From Porphyrobacter sp. GA68 (GTDB lineage Bacteria; Pseudomonadota; Alphaproteobacteria; Sphingomonadales; Sphingomonadaceae), in assembly GCF_022605525.1 (NCBI RefSeq), contig NZ_JAKQYJ010000001.1, positions 310,001 through 374,000 of the forward strand: DNA of 64,000 nucleotides. The letters run 5' to 3'. Positions 26,030 to 33,891 of the stretch are shown piece after piece. Position 1 is the first letter of the stretch. The number at the start of each line of letters is the position of its first letter. The notes below the pieces were generated by a model, which was given only the letters and a program-made list of their open reading frames with translations, was not told the DNA's origin and ran no database searches. Position numbers and translations under genes: made by a program.

Positions 26030-27573
26030 TCCGCCAGCGCTTCTTCAAGCTCTACAAGGATTTGCTCAATCCAGGTTTTGCCATCGGCAACTTTCCGCGT
26101 CTCACGATCGACACGGATAATGTGGATGCGTTCGCGAACCGAAGTTGGCAGCCTCATCTTCTCCTCGAGTGATCTCGTCAGACGATCGTTCGTCATCGAA
26201 CCTGACGGCACTACCCAGAAGAACTGACGCCCCTCCTCCTCGATCAGCTGGCGGAACAAGCCGTTGATGTGATTGTCATCGATGTTGAAATTATAGCCGA
26301 TGCCCACAATCGCGTCCCCCGCCTTGAGCTTGTCGAAAAGCTCCACGTAACGACGTGACATGTTGATTGAAGTGAGTGGCTTCACCCCACTTTGCGTAAG
26401 CATGAAAGGGACATGGATTTGGTCTGTCGGTACGGAGCCGTCCGGGCAGGAAATCACTGTATTCTTATACGGATTGTAGAAATCGTTCACACTGCCATTC
26501 AGGTGGTAGATCGATTCTGACGACACCTTATCGCCCGCGATTTCCTCGACTAGGTTGTTGTAATTTGCCGTTCCAACAGCGCTGACCTCATGGCCGGCTT
26601 CGATCATTGACAGCAGGTCATGGTAGTAGCCAGCGCTATCGGTGTCGACCTTACCCTCAAGCTGCTTCACCATGTAATTCCGGGTCGTATTGAGGAAGAT
26701 CACCATCTTCGTGAATTTGGCCCAGTCCTCCCTTGGAGAGTACAGGTAGCGCCAGTGGCTATCGATGAGCGACTGGTAGTCGAGCACTTCGGTAAAAAGG
26801 ATTTCGAGCACCTCGCGCAACAGCGCGAGGATCATATCCGCCAAAGTGGATTCGTCATTTATCTCGGTTTTCCCGCCGGATTTGAGCAGCAGCTCAAGCG
26901 CGGTGTTTCCGATCTTGTCGAATTCCAGTCTGAATAGGCCGCTGATGTCATCAAATATCGTGAGGTCGTCGGGCGCTTCGGTGAAGATTTCCTGGTTCAC
27001 CTTCTGCACAAGCTCCTGACCGTAGGCGCCGATCAGAAGCTGCAAGATCGAAGTCGCGTACTTCTCGATCTGAGCGGTGTCGCCTTCCTTGCGGATGACA
27101 TCGAGAACAGCTGAATAGAACTCAGACTCAAATAGCTTCACATTGTCCGAAAGCGCCGGATTGACCTTGATGGCCTGGCTGTAAGTGCTTTCCCCATACG
27201 ATTTTCCGGTGAACGCCTCGAATGCCTCGGCGAAGCGATCAGCGTCAATTCCGCACGCTTCACGTGCTCGGGTGTGCAGGTCGTCAAACGCATTAAGGCG
27301 CTCGACGATGATGCCTTTGCGATATTCGATCGACGATTCAATCAGCGCGCGAAATTCGGTCTTGCCGAAAGCGTGAATCCGCTTGTTCCAGTACTTCTCG
27401 GGAAGCCACTTCGTTGCATAGATCGAGTACTGGTCGATGCCCTTCAGCAGCTCCCGAAGGGCTTCCTTCTCTGCCGTGTTGTCCTGACGGAAGAGATCGA
27501 TAGCGAACTTGCCGCCAAGCGGCAGGCCGTATGAAACCTCCGCCCCTGCACCGAAGAAGAATCCAAGTTTCAT
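26026..27573 (-). CDS. SIR2-like protein inserted in type I restriction operon
   Basis: This 515-residue protein begins MKLGFFFGAGAEVSYGLPLG, a SIR2-like NAD-binding loop (GAG at 8-10). Later motifs fit a SIR2-type Rossmann fold with a large helical insertion (~30-300): VGTANYNNLVEEIAG (Thr335-Asn337, like the TxNxD segment), IYHLNGSVND (His357, like the catalytic histidine loop) and AIVGIGYNFNIDDNHINGLF (421-440). In defence proteins such as ThsA and DSR, SIR2 domains degrade NAD upon phage sensing. Here it lies between hsdS and hsdR with four-base overlaps on both sides. NADase function is inferred; no zinc cysteines of deacetylase sirtuins are seen. Confidence 0.78.
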   Translation of the reverse strand: MKLGFFFGAGAEVSYGLPLGGKFAIDLFRQDNTAEKEALRELLKGIDQYSIYATKWLPEKYWNKRIHAFGKTEFRALIESSIEYRKGIIVERLNAFDDLHTRAREACGIDADRFAEAFEAFTGKSYGESTYSQAIKVNPALSDNVKLFESEFYSAVLDVIRKEGDTAQIEKYATSILQLLIGAYGQELVQKVNQEIFTEAPDDLTIFDDISGLFRLEFDKIGNTALELLLKSGGKTEINDESTLADMILALLREVLEILFTEVLDYQSLIDSHWRYLYSPREDWAKFTKMVIFLNTTRNYMVKQLEGKVDTDSAGYYHDLLSMIEAGHEVSAVGTANYNNLVEEIAGDKVSSESIYHLNGSVNDFYNPYKNTVISCPDGSVPTDQIHVPFMLTQSGVKPLTSINMSRRYVELFDKLKAGDAIVGIGYNFNIDDNHINGLFRQLIEEEGRQFFWVVPSGSMTNDRLTRSLEEKMRLPTSVRERIHIIRVDRETRKVADGKTWIEQILVELEEALAE

Positions 27574-28805
27574 GCGTTTTCGCTTTCCGGGAGTTTGACC
27601 CGCCGTTTGCCGGTGAGCAGTTGCTGCATGAGCGCGGTCTTTTCCTGGCGAAGGGCGGTGAGTTGGGCTTCGTAGGCGGCTTCAGTGGCCGCGATTGAAT
27701 TGACGGCCTTGCTGATTGCTTGCTGTTCCTCCAATGGAGGTAACAACAGCGTGATCCTGGCGAATTCCTTCCAGCGCAGACTCCCGCGCCGGTCGACAGA
27801 AGCATTGGTCGCGGCAGCGAAAATCTGACGATAGCGATCTGTCTTCAGCAGTTTGTAGAGAAAGCCGTCATCCATGGTTTTATCGGCAGCGAAGACGCAA
27901 TAGATCGGGCTGACAATCCCGGCTTCGAACAAGTCCTGATAGCCGATCGAACCTTCCTCGATATGGTTCGAGGGGAAGCCGAACGTGCCACGCCGCATGA
28001 CTTTGTAGTTCGACGTGTCATCGCTGTAGACCTTCTTCTTGAAGTAGGTCAGCGACTCCACCATCCCGTCATATTTTGAACAGGACAGGACGGGGTAATC
28101 GGCCTCATCCCCGGCGCGTTCCGACACTTCCCTCGCGACATCGCCAATGTGCAGCTTGCGCCACTCGCCAGAAAAGCCGGGGAGGCGTTTTTTGGGTGGG
28201 GTGGTGCCTTGCGGGAGCAGCTGCTGCATCAGCGCCTGTTTCTGCGCGCGGGCGTTGGCCATCAGCGCCTCGACCGTCTCGATGGCGCGGTCCCAAGCCT
28301 CTGCGGCGTCAGCTATTTGGCTTTGAACTGTCCTAGTTGGGTAGAAAAACGTGAACTTTTCGACATCTGCGATATTCAACCCAGGCTGTGCCCCACCTTT
28401 AATCGCGCGGTAAACCGCATGTTGCCCAAACCGACTTTCGAGCAGGGCCCGGACATAACGAAAGTCGAATCTGTCATGGTCAACTGCAATACGCGCGGTG
28501 GTCTGCGTGATATTCGCCCCGTCAAGCCAATCGGGAACAGTTGCGACGTTGCCCGTTCCTGCCCCGACAATCGTCAAAATTAGGTCGCGGGGCTTTACCT
28601 TGGATCGCTTGTAGGGGCGGTCGATTGCCTCCGAGACACGGAAGAAATCTTCAAGCTCGACCCAACCGAACGAATAATCTTTGCCACGAATGAGCGGTAT
28701 TCCGCCCGCCTCGAATTTTCCGGGCTGAACGATACCGTAGCAAATCTTTCGCCCCTTCTGGACTACATCCTTCAGCTGGATGGACTGCCACCCCTCAGGA
28801 ATCAT
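27570..28805 (-). CDS. hsdS: Type I restriction specificity subunit, full length
   Basis: The 411-residue HsdS recognises the bipartite DNA target. It has two target-recognition domains, each followed by a conserved helical spacer: the first region ends with AAEAWDRAIETVEALMANAR and QKQALMQQLLPQG, the second ends with LPPLEEQQAISKAVNSIAAT and EKTALMQQLLTGKRRV. The repeats of ALMQQLL mark the pseudo-symmetric S-subunit design. The start overlaps the rhuM stop and the end overlaps the SIR2-like start. The target sequence cannot be read from the protein. Confidence 0.93.
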   Translation of the reverse strand: MIPEGWQSIQLKDVVQKGRKICYGIVQPGKFEAGGIPLIRGKDYSFGWVELEDFFRVSEAIDRPYKRSKVKPRDLILTIVGAGTGNVATVPDWLDGANITQTTARIAVDHDRFDFRYVRALLESRFGQHAVYRAIKGGAQPGLNIADVEKFTFFYPTRTVQSQIADAAEAWDRAIETVEALMANARAQKQALMQQLLPQGTTPPKKRLPGFSGEWRKLHIGDVAREVSERAGDEADYPVLSCSKYDGMVESLTYFKKKVYSDDTSNYKVMRRGTFGFPSNHIEEGSIGYQDLFEAGIVSPIYCVFAADKTMDDGFLYKLLKTDRYRQIFAAATNASVDRRGSLRWKEFARITLLLPPLEEQQAISKAVNSIAATEAAYEAQLTALRQEKTALMQQLLTGKRRVKLPESENA

Positions 28806-29836
28806 TTCGCACCGTCCTTGCCCTTGGCGGGCTTGTCAGCGGCGAGCTTCTTCACCTTGGCGGTGGCTTCAATGAAATGCTGTTCGACCGCGCTCGGCGC
28901 GTTGATCGTGCGGGTGTGCCAGCGGTCGTATTCGGTATCGACATGGCGCTGCGCCTGCTTGGCGGAAACCCGACCCGCGCCGTCGAGCAACGGGTGATCG
29001 CCCAGCTTAAGGAAGTCGTCCAGCTTGGCGATCCAGTCGGCCATGTGCATCGGCTTGCGGTTCTTCGCCATGGCCTCGGCAAATTCGAGGAAGGCGACGG
29101 TGATGCGGTTGAGTGTTTCCATCTCGTCATCCGCCAGGTAATTCTTCGCCACTTGCGCATCCTGCTTGGTGGGCAGGCGGCCCTTCTTCTCGCCGGTCCA
29201 GCTGGTCAGCCCCATCATCGGCTTGGCGCTGTCGGCTCGCGCCAGCTTGGTTTCCGCTGCCGTCTGGCCATGGGCAGCGTGGTGCATCTTGTTCTGCACC
29301 GTCTGGAAGAACTGCGTGCTCGCCTCCGCCCTGGGATCATAGTCCACGGCGGTGGCGTAGATATCGAGCACCTTCTTGTAGAACAGCTTTTCCGACGCGC
29401 GAATGTCGCGGATGCGGGCGAGCAGCTCTTCGAAATAATCGTTGTCCGGTTCCTTCAGGCGCTCGTCGTCCATGACGAAGCCCTTGACCAGATATTCGCT
29501 CAGCGCCTCCGACGCCCAGCGCCGGAACTGCATCCCCCGCAGCGACCGCACACGGAAGCCAACGGCAAGGATCATTTGCAGGTTGTAGAGCAAAATCTGG
29601 CGGGAAACCTTGCGTTTGCCCTCAGTTTGAACTGTCAAGTTTTCTTTGACAGTTGCCTCTTCCTCCAGCTCGCCCTCGTCCAGAATGTTCCGGACGTGGA
29701 GACTGATGCTCTGCTTGGTGGTCTGGAACAGCTCGGCCATTTCGGCTTGGCTCAGCCACACGCTGCCGTCGCTCGCCTGAAGGCGGATGACGGTGACACC
29801 GTCCTCCGTCTGGTACTGGATGATCTCGCCAGCCAT
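28802..29836 (-). CDS. RhuM-family protein within restriction operon
   Basis: The 344-residue protein matches the RhuM family: IIQYQTEDGVTVIRLQASDG, WLSQAEMAELFQTTKQSISL (a winged-HTH-like part), YNLQMILAVGFRVRSLRGMQ and FRRWASEALSEYLVKGFVMD. A C-terminal helical part follows, including a KPAKGKDGAK basic tail. RhuM was named in a Salmonella pathogenicity island; its biochemical role is unknown, though the KilA-N/Fic-like neighbourhood and DNA-binding look suggest a regulator or toxin-like role. It is often placed between hsdM and hsdS, as here, with four-base overlaps. Confidence 0.85.
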   Translation of the reverse strand: MAGEIIQYQTEDGVTVIRLQASDGSVWLSQAEMAELFQTTKQSISLHVRNILDEGELEEEATVKENLTVQTEGKRKVSRQILLYNLQMILAVGFRVRSLRGMQFRRWASEALSEYLVKGFVMDDERLKEPDNDYFEELLARIRDIRASEKLFYKKVLDIYATAVDYDPRAEASTQFFQTVQNKMHHAAHGQTAAETKLARADSAKPMMGLTSWTGEKKGRLPTKQDAQVAKNYLADDEMETLNRITVAFLEFAEAMAKNRKPMHMADWIAKLDDFLKLGDHPLLDGAGRVSAKQAQRHVDTEYDRWHTRTINAPSAVEQHFIEATAKVKKLAADKPAKGKDGAK

Positions 29837-31353
29837 CAGTAGCCAAGCTCCTTGAGGTAGCCGTCCATCTTCTCCTCCAGCGTGGCCAGCTCGGCCTTGA
29901 GCTTCAGCCGCTCGGCACGGACGGCGACCAGGTCGATCTCCTCCTCTTCCTCGAAGGTATCGACATAGCGCGGGATGTTGAGGTTGTAGTCGTTTTCGGC
30001 CAGTTCCTCGGGCGTGGCGAGATAGGCGTACTTGTCGACCGTCGCACGGTTGCGATAGGTCTCGACAATCTTCGAAACATGGCTGTCCGGTCCAGTCGTG
30101 AGCTGGTTCTGGTTCTTGCCCGACTTGAATTCGCGGCTGGCGTCGATGAACAACACCTTGTCGTCAGCCTTTGTCTTGCGGAAGATCAGGATGCAGGCCG
30201 GAATGCCTGTGCCGTAGAACAGCTTTTCCGGCAGGCCGATCACCGCTTCGAGCAGGTTTTCCTCGATCAGCTTCTGCCTGATCTTGCCCTCGCTCGATCC
30301 CCGGAACAGCACGCCATGCGGCGCGACCACGGCCATGCGCCCGGTCTTGGGCTTCATCGTCTCGATCATGTGGAGGATGAAAGCGTAGTCGCCCTTGGTC
30401 TTGGGCGGCACGCCGCGACGGAAGCGCCCGAACCGGTCATTCTCCGCCGTATCGACGCCCCACTTGTCGAGGCTGAAGGGCGGGTTGGCGACGACGACAT
30501 CGAAGTGCTTCAGCCGGTCCTCGGCGTCGAGCAGCTTGGGGTTGCGGATGGTGTCGCCCCATTCGATACGATGATTGTCCTCTCCGTGGAGGAACATGTT
30601 CATCTTGGCGAGCGCCCAGGTGCTGCCGATCGATTCCTGGCCGTAGAGCGCATATTTCTTCGAACCGCCGAACTTGGCCTGCACGCGGCGACCGCACTTC
30701 ATCAGCAGCGAACCGGAACCGCAGGTGGGATCGCAGGCTTCCTCGCCCTCGGCCATGTCCATGATTTCGGCCATCAGTTCGGAAACTTCAGGCGGGGTGT
30801 AGAATTCGCCCGCCTTGCGACCTGCATCAGCGGCGAAGTTCTTGATCAGGAATTCGTAGGCGTTGCCGATCACGTCCAGATTGCCAATGCGCGAGGGGCG
30901 CATGTTCAGCTCTGGCCGCGAAAAATCCTCCAGCAGGTGACACAAGATGTCGTTCTTTTGCTTCTCCTCGCCCAGCTTGTTGGAGTTGAAGCTGATGTCC
31001 TGGAACACGTCGCGCAGCTTGCCGACGTTGGCCTCTTCGATGGCGTGCAGCGCCTTGTCGATCCGCTCGCCATTCCCCGGTTCGTGCCGCGCCTTGTAGA
31101 GCGTGGTGAAATTGGCGGATTCCGGCAGGACGAAGCGCTCGTTCGTCATCAGTTCCGCGATCAGCTCGGGCGTGTCGCCATACTGCTTTTTGTATTCGTC
31201 GTAGTGGTCCTGCCATACGTCCGACAGGTACTTCAGGAACAGCATGGTAAGGACGTAGTCCTTGTAAACGTCGGCAGAGACCGTCCCGCGAAAGGTGTCG
31301 CAGGCGGCCCAAACGGCCTTGTTCACTTCGTCCTGTTTGATCTGATCGTTCAT
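29836..31353 (-). CDS. hsdM: Type I restriction modification subunit M (N6-adenine methyltransferase)
   Basis: The 505-residue HsdM methylates adenine in the host target. It has the N-terminal helical HsdM_N domain (VWAACDTFRGTVSADVYKDY), the SAM-binding motif I in EEACDPTCGSGSLLMKCG and the catalytic NPPF in FDVVVANPPFSLDKWG. The C-terminal part (YATPEELAENDYNLNIPRYV) is typical. The protein appears complete. It overlaps the half-length hsdS upstream and rhuM downstream by four or fewer bases. Confidence 0.96.
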   Translation of the reverse strand: MNDQIKQDEVNKAVWAACDTFRGTVSADVYKDYVLTMLFLKYLSDVWQDHYDEYKKQYGDTPELIAELMTNERFVLPESANFTTLYKARHEPGNGERIDKALHAIEEANVGKLRDVFQDISFNSNKLGEEKQKNDILCHLLEDFSRPELNMRPSRIGNLDVIGNAYEFLIKNFAADAGRKAGEFYTPPEVSELMAEIMDMAEGEEACDPTCGSGSLLMKCGRRVQAKFGGSKKYALYGQESIGSTWALAKMNMFLHGEDNHRIEWGDTIRNPKLLDAEDRLKHFDVVVANPPFSLDKWGVDTAENDRFGRFRRGVPPKTKGDYAFILHMIETMKPKTGRMAVVAPHGVLFRGSSEGKIRQKLIEENLLEAVIGLPEKLFYGTGIPACILIFRKTKADDKVLFIDASREFKSGKNQNQLTTGPDSHVSKIVETYRNRATVDKYAYLATPEELAENDYNLNIPRYVDTFEEEEEIDLVAVRAERLKLKAELATLEEKMDGYLKELGY

Positions 31354-31982
31354 GATGCTCTCTGTTCCGGGCGCTGAAAGGCAGGTGCAAGCAGCTGTTG
31401 GGCAATGGCCGTCATTTCGGCGGCTCTGTTGTCGATAAGTTGGGTCAGGATCGCGCGTTCGCCGCGCACAGCCAAATCAAGGTCGGCGATATGCTGCTGC
31501 TGCGGGAGCGGCGGAATGGCGATCGGAAGATTCTCGACCACCTCGCGCTTGAGATTCAGGATGTAGGAGCCGGTCGCGCCCGCCGCGAAGTAGTCCTGCG
31601 CAGGCTTCTGCATCATCTGCCAAGCTAGGAACTGGGGGAGGATCGCGTCGGTTCTGACGCGAATGACAAAGAAATGCGGTGAGCAAACGACCTGTTCGTC
31701 GCGTTCCTCGATGCAATAGGGGAAGTTGCGTCCACCGCGTGTGGAGAGGATGATGTCACCAGGCCGCAGAAATGCTTTCGCAGATTCTCGTGGCAGTTCG
31801 ATACGCGCAAGGCCCTCCCAATCGATCCCGGTTTCGGGATCGGCGTTGCGCATTTGAATTACGGCAACGTCGCCTTTGGGAAGGGCGTCGATCTTGCCAC
31901 GGAAGGGATAGCCCGCCGAAATCGACGCAAGGTCAGCGAGCAAACCCAAATCATATGCGTCAAACCGCTTCATGCGAGTCAT
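31350..31982 (-). CDS. Half-length type I specificity subunit (single TRD)
   Basis: This protein of about 210 residues has one target-recognition domain and one conserved spacer: LASISAGYPFRGKID, GDVAVIQMRNADPE, then ILNLKREVVENLPIAIPPLP and a helical QQQHIADLDLAVRGERAILT. It is half the length of the second HsdS in the same operon. Half-S proteins can dimerise in some type I systems or interfere with the full-length one. It is the first gene of the operon. Starts are possible at 31991 (TTG), 31982 and 31973 (ATG); GGAG lies shortly before 31982. It could also be a remnant, but the frame is clean and it overlaps hsdM. Confidence 0.82.
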   Translation of the reverse strand: MTRMKRFDAYDLGLLADLASISAGYPFRGKIDALPKGDVAVIQMRNADPETGIDWEGLARIELPRESAKAFLRPGDIILSTRGGRNFPYCIEERDEQVVCSPHFFVIRVRTDAILPQFLAWQMMQKPAQDYFAAGATGSYILNLKREVVENLPIAIPPLPQQQHIADLDLAVRGERAILTQLIDNRAAEMTAIAQQLLAPAFQRPEQRAS

Positions 31983-32007
31983 TTGCTCCAAAATGGCGGC
32001 GCTGTCA

Positions 32008-32035
32008 ATTCTAGGTGCATCAACCGAATTGATGC
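32008..32035 (-). promoter_or_regulatory. Palindrome and -10-like box before the restriction operon
   Basis: On the minus strand a perfect repeat GCATCAA-N5-TTGATGC (32035-32017) is followed four bases later by TAGAAT (32013-32008), a good -10 match about 25 bases before the first gene. The -35 position is occupied by the palindrome and has no consensus, which suggests control by a DNA-binding protein. Confidence 0.4.
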
Positions 32036-32040
32036 TGCAT

Positions 32041-32434
32041 TCGTGGCCCTGGTTTACAGTTTCGGCAGAACACTAAGCAAGGCTATGCGTTTTGGCCCTT
32101 TCGCAAACCAGCCGCACCCTAACTCCTGCATGGAAGCGCGAATCATGTAGGTCTGACCTCACGCATTTTTCAGCAACGATAACGCCGCCAACCATCGAGC
32201 ATAGCCAGCGGATTGAGTTCCGCGACGGGGTGAGAAAAATCTTGCGTCTGATCAGCTTGCCAATCTCAAGTCCGTGGTTGTCCCGAAAGATGCGTAGTTG
32301 TCCTGCTTTCCAAACTACAGCTGCATTTGGGTGCGCATGAAGCCCGTTCTGTTTGCCCAACATCCTTGAGTTGCGCCGAAAAGTTCTCATTATGTTCCGG
32401 TGAGGGGCCGCCAGTATCAAAGTGAGAATGCCCC
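32041..32434. other. Intergenic region between divergent restriction operon and alpA
   Basis: About 390 bases lie between the restriction operon promoter region and the alpA-like gene. I see no convincing gene. The composition is lower in GC than the surrounding chromosome. A -35/-10-like pair TTGAGT (32366-32371) and CATTAT (32388-32393), 16 bases apart, faces alpA and is a weak promoter candidate. Confidence 0.4.
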
Positions 32435-32641
32435 ATGTCGAATACCGAACGCATTATCCGCCTCAAGACCGTGCTCGACCGCACCGGCCTTTCCCGCTCC
32501 ACCATTTATCGCAAGATCGCCGAGGGCACATTCCCGTCGCAGGTCAAGATCAGCATCCATGGCGCGGGTTGGCACGAGTCTGCCGTCAATCGCTGGATCG
32601 CCGATCCCGCTCACTATCGTGAAGAGGAACCGGCGGAATGA
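32435..32641 (+). CDS. AlpA-family helix-turn-helix regulator
   Basis: The 68-residue protein has the AlpA/phage-excisionase-type HTH: RIIRLKTVLDRTGLSRSTIY followed by RKIAEGTFPSQVKI and WHESAVNRWI. Proteins of this type activate integrase or excisionase genes in islands (AlpA of E. coli CP4-57). It overlaps the next HTH gene by four bases. It may control island excision or the neighbouring divergent restriction operon. Confidence 0.85.
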   Translation: MSNTERIIRLKTVLDRTGLSRSTIYRKIAEGTFPSQVKISIHGAGWHESAVNRWIADPAHYREEEPAE

Positions 32642-32832
32642 GCGGCCATCAGCCCGTCGAGCCGATCTGCGTCAGGATCAATGAGGCTGCCCGCATGATC
32701 GGCATCGGGCGCACGAAGCTGTACGAGCTGATCTCAACAGGAGAGCTCGAAACGGTGAAGATCGGAAAGGCAACGAGGGTCACCACAGCCAGCTTGCGCG
32801 AATTGGTAAAGCGTCGGCGGGTCGCAAATTGA
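32638..32832 (+). CDS. Small excisionase-type HTH protein
   Basis: This 64-residue protein has the MerR/excisionase-like domain: CVRINEAARMIGIGRTKLYE, then LISTGELETVKIGKATRV. It resembles recombination directionality factors and SinR-like island regulators. The start overlaps the AlpA stop (ATGA), so both come from one transcript. The gene order alpA-xis in an island with a tyrosine integrase fits a role in excision, but the integrase is not adjacent to it. Confidence 0.8.
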   Translation: MSGHQPVEPICVRINEAARMIGIGRTKLYELISTGELETVKIGKATRVTTASLRELVKRRRVAN

Positions 32833-33087
32833 TCTCGTTGACCGCACCAAACGCGGTTAGTTGCCCTTCCGCACGATGACTTTGCAGCTTTTGTGCATGA
32901 AAATGGCCAATCCTGACCTGTTGCCTCGTCACTGCTTCGTAGGGGTAAATCGAGTCGAGCAACGTAAAGGCCCGCCTTTACTCAACGTCTCTAGACATTG
33001 GCCTCGCAATCTGCCCATAAATTTCACATGCTCAGCAACTTTTTCAGACTGGATGGCACCCCCACCACTCACGATGAAGGAAATGCT
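32833..33087 (+). promoter_or_regulatory. Leader with promoter candidate for channel-nucleotidyltransferase operon
   Basis: TAGACA (32992-32997) and CATAAA (33016-33021) are 18 bases apart and would start transcription near 33028, about 60 bases before the preferred ATG at 33088. The 165-base space after the HTH gene has no other coding potential. This suggests the pair is transcribed separately from the HTH genes. Confidence 0.35.
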
Positions 33088-33891
33088 ATGCCGAGCATGT
33101 CTCCTGGCGACGAAGTCACGAATATGCTCTTTAGAGGGACGAAATGGGGCCGTCCTCGCATGGCAATAAAAGGCGTGACGTTCAGGAACGTTTCCATCGC
33201 AAACATGGAACTGTTCAAGATTACTTTTACGAACTGCCATTTCGAAGACTGCATCTTCAAAGGTAGCCGATTCCATGAAGTCGAGTTCCACAAATGCAAA
33301 TTCGTCAACTGCAATATGTGGAAGAGCAAATTCGAGCAGTGCTACCTCGATCCCCTGACAATTCACCTGGACGAACGATATAAAGTGGAAGCGTCAAACG
33401 TTGGCGTCACTATGTACCATTCGCTGCTCGCCAACTATGCTGACGAAAGGCAAGACGCATTCTTTGCGATAGCTGACATCGAGTTCCGCCGCTGGAAAAG
33501 ATATCAACTATGCTACGAAATAAGAAAGAAAAATATTGACTTCCTTCCGGGTCACTGGGAGCGCTTCAAGAGTTGGGTATATGACGTATTAGCCGGGTAT
33601 GGTTATAAACCGGTGCGGCTCTTCATTTTCACAATCATTGGCTTTCTCTCGATCTCTGTCTTCAATCATTTTGTGATTGGAGGTGACCTGCTAGTAAACG
33701 GCGAACGGCCACCCAGTGCCTCGTTTGTTGATAGCATTTATTATTCTTTTTCTATCCTCACTGTCTTGGGGTTTTCAACAGTCGTTCCCGACGGGTCATT
33801 CGCAAAGCTTTTGACCACCTTCGAAGCTTTGGCCGCTATAGGATGGCTGGCAATTTTCACGTCGGTGCTCGTGAAGAGGTTCCTGCGATGA
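33088..33891 (+). CDS. Pentapeptide-repeat protein with C-terminal 2TM ion channel
   Basis: The 267-residue protein starts at 33088 (AAGGA six bases upstream); earlier starts at 33028 (ATG) or 32998 (TTG) have no ribosome site. Residues ~30-86 form about twelve pentapeptide repeats with hydrophobic centres (TFRNV SIANM-type, CHFED, CIFKG, SRFHE, VEFHK). A polar linker with RRWKRYQ follows. Then come TM1 (~178-196), a pore helix and filter SIYYSFSILTVLGFSTVVPD (217-236) and TM2 (~241-262), the Ion_trans_2 fold. The filter reads GFST where K+ channels have GYGD. It is followed by an overlapping nucleotidyltransferase gene. GC is clearly lower than in flanking genes. Confidence 0.85.
   Translation: MPSMSPGDEVTNMLFRGTKWGRPRMAIKGVTFRNVSIANMELFKITFTNCHFEDCIFKGSRFHEVEFHKCKFVNCNMWKSKFEQCYLDPLTIHLDERYKVEASNVGVTMYHSLLANYADERQDAFFAIADIEFRRWKRYQLCYEIRKKNIDFLPGHWERFKSWVYDVLAGYGYKPVRLFIFTIIGFLSISVFNHFVIGGDLLVNGERPPSASFVDSIYYSFSILTVLGFSTVVPDGSFAKLLTTFEALAAIGWLAIFTSVLVKRFLR

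Noticed and set aside
32073-32420. 115-codon minus-strand frame upstream of the half-S gene
   Set aside because: It has no ribosome site, motif or operon link, has a composition rich in Arg and His, and covers likely promoter DNA for alpA and the restriction operon.
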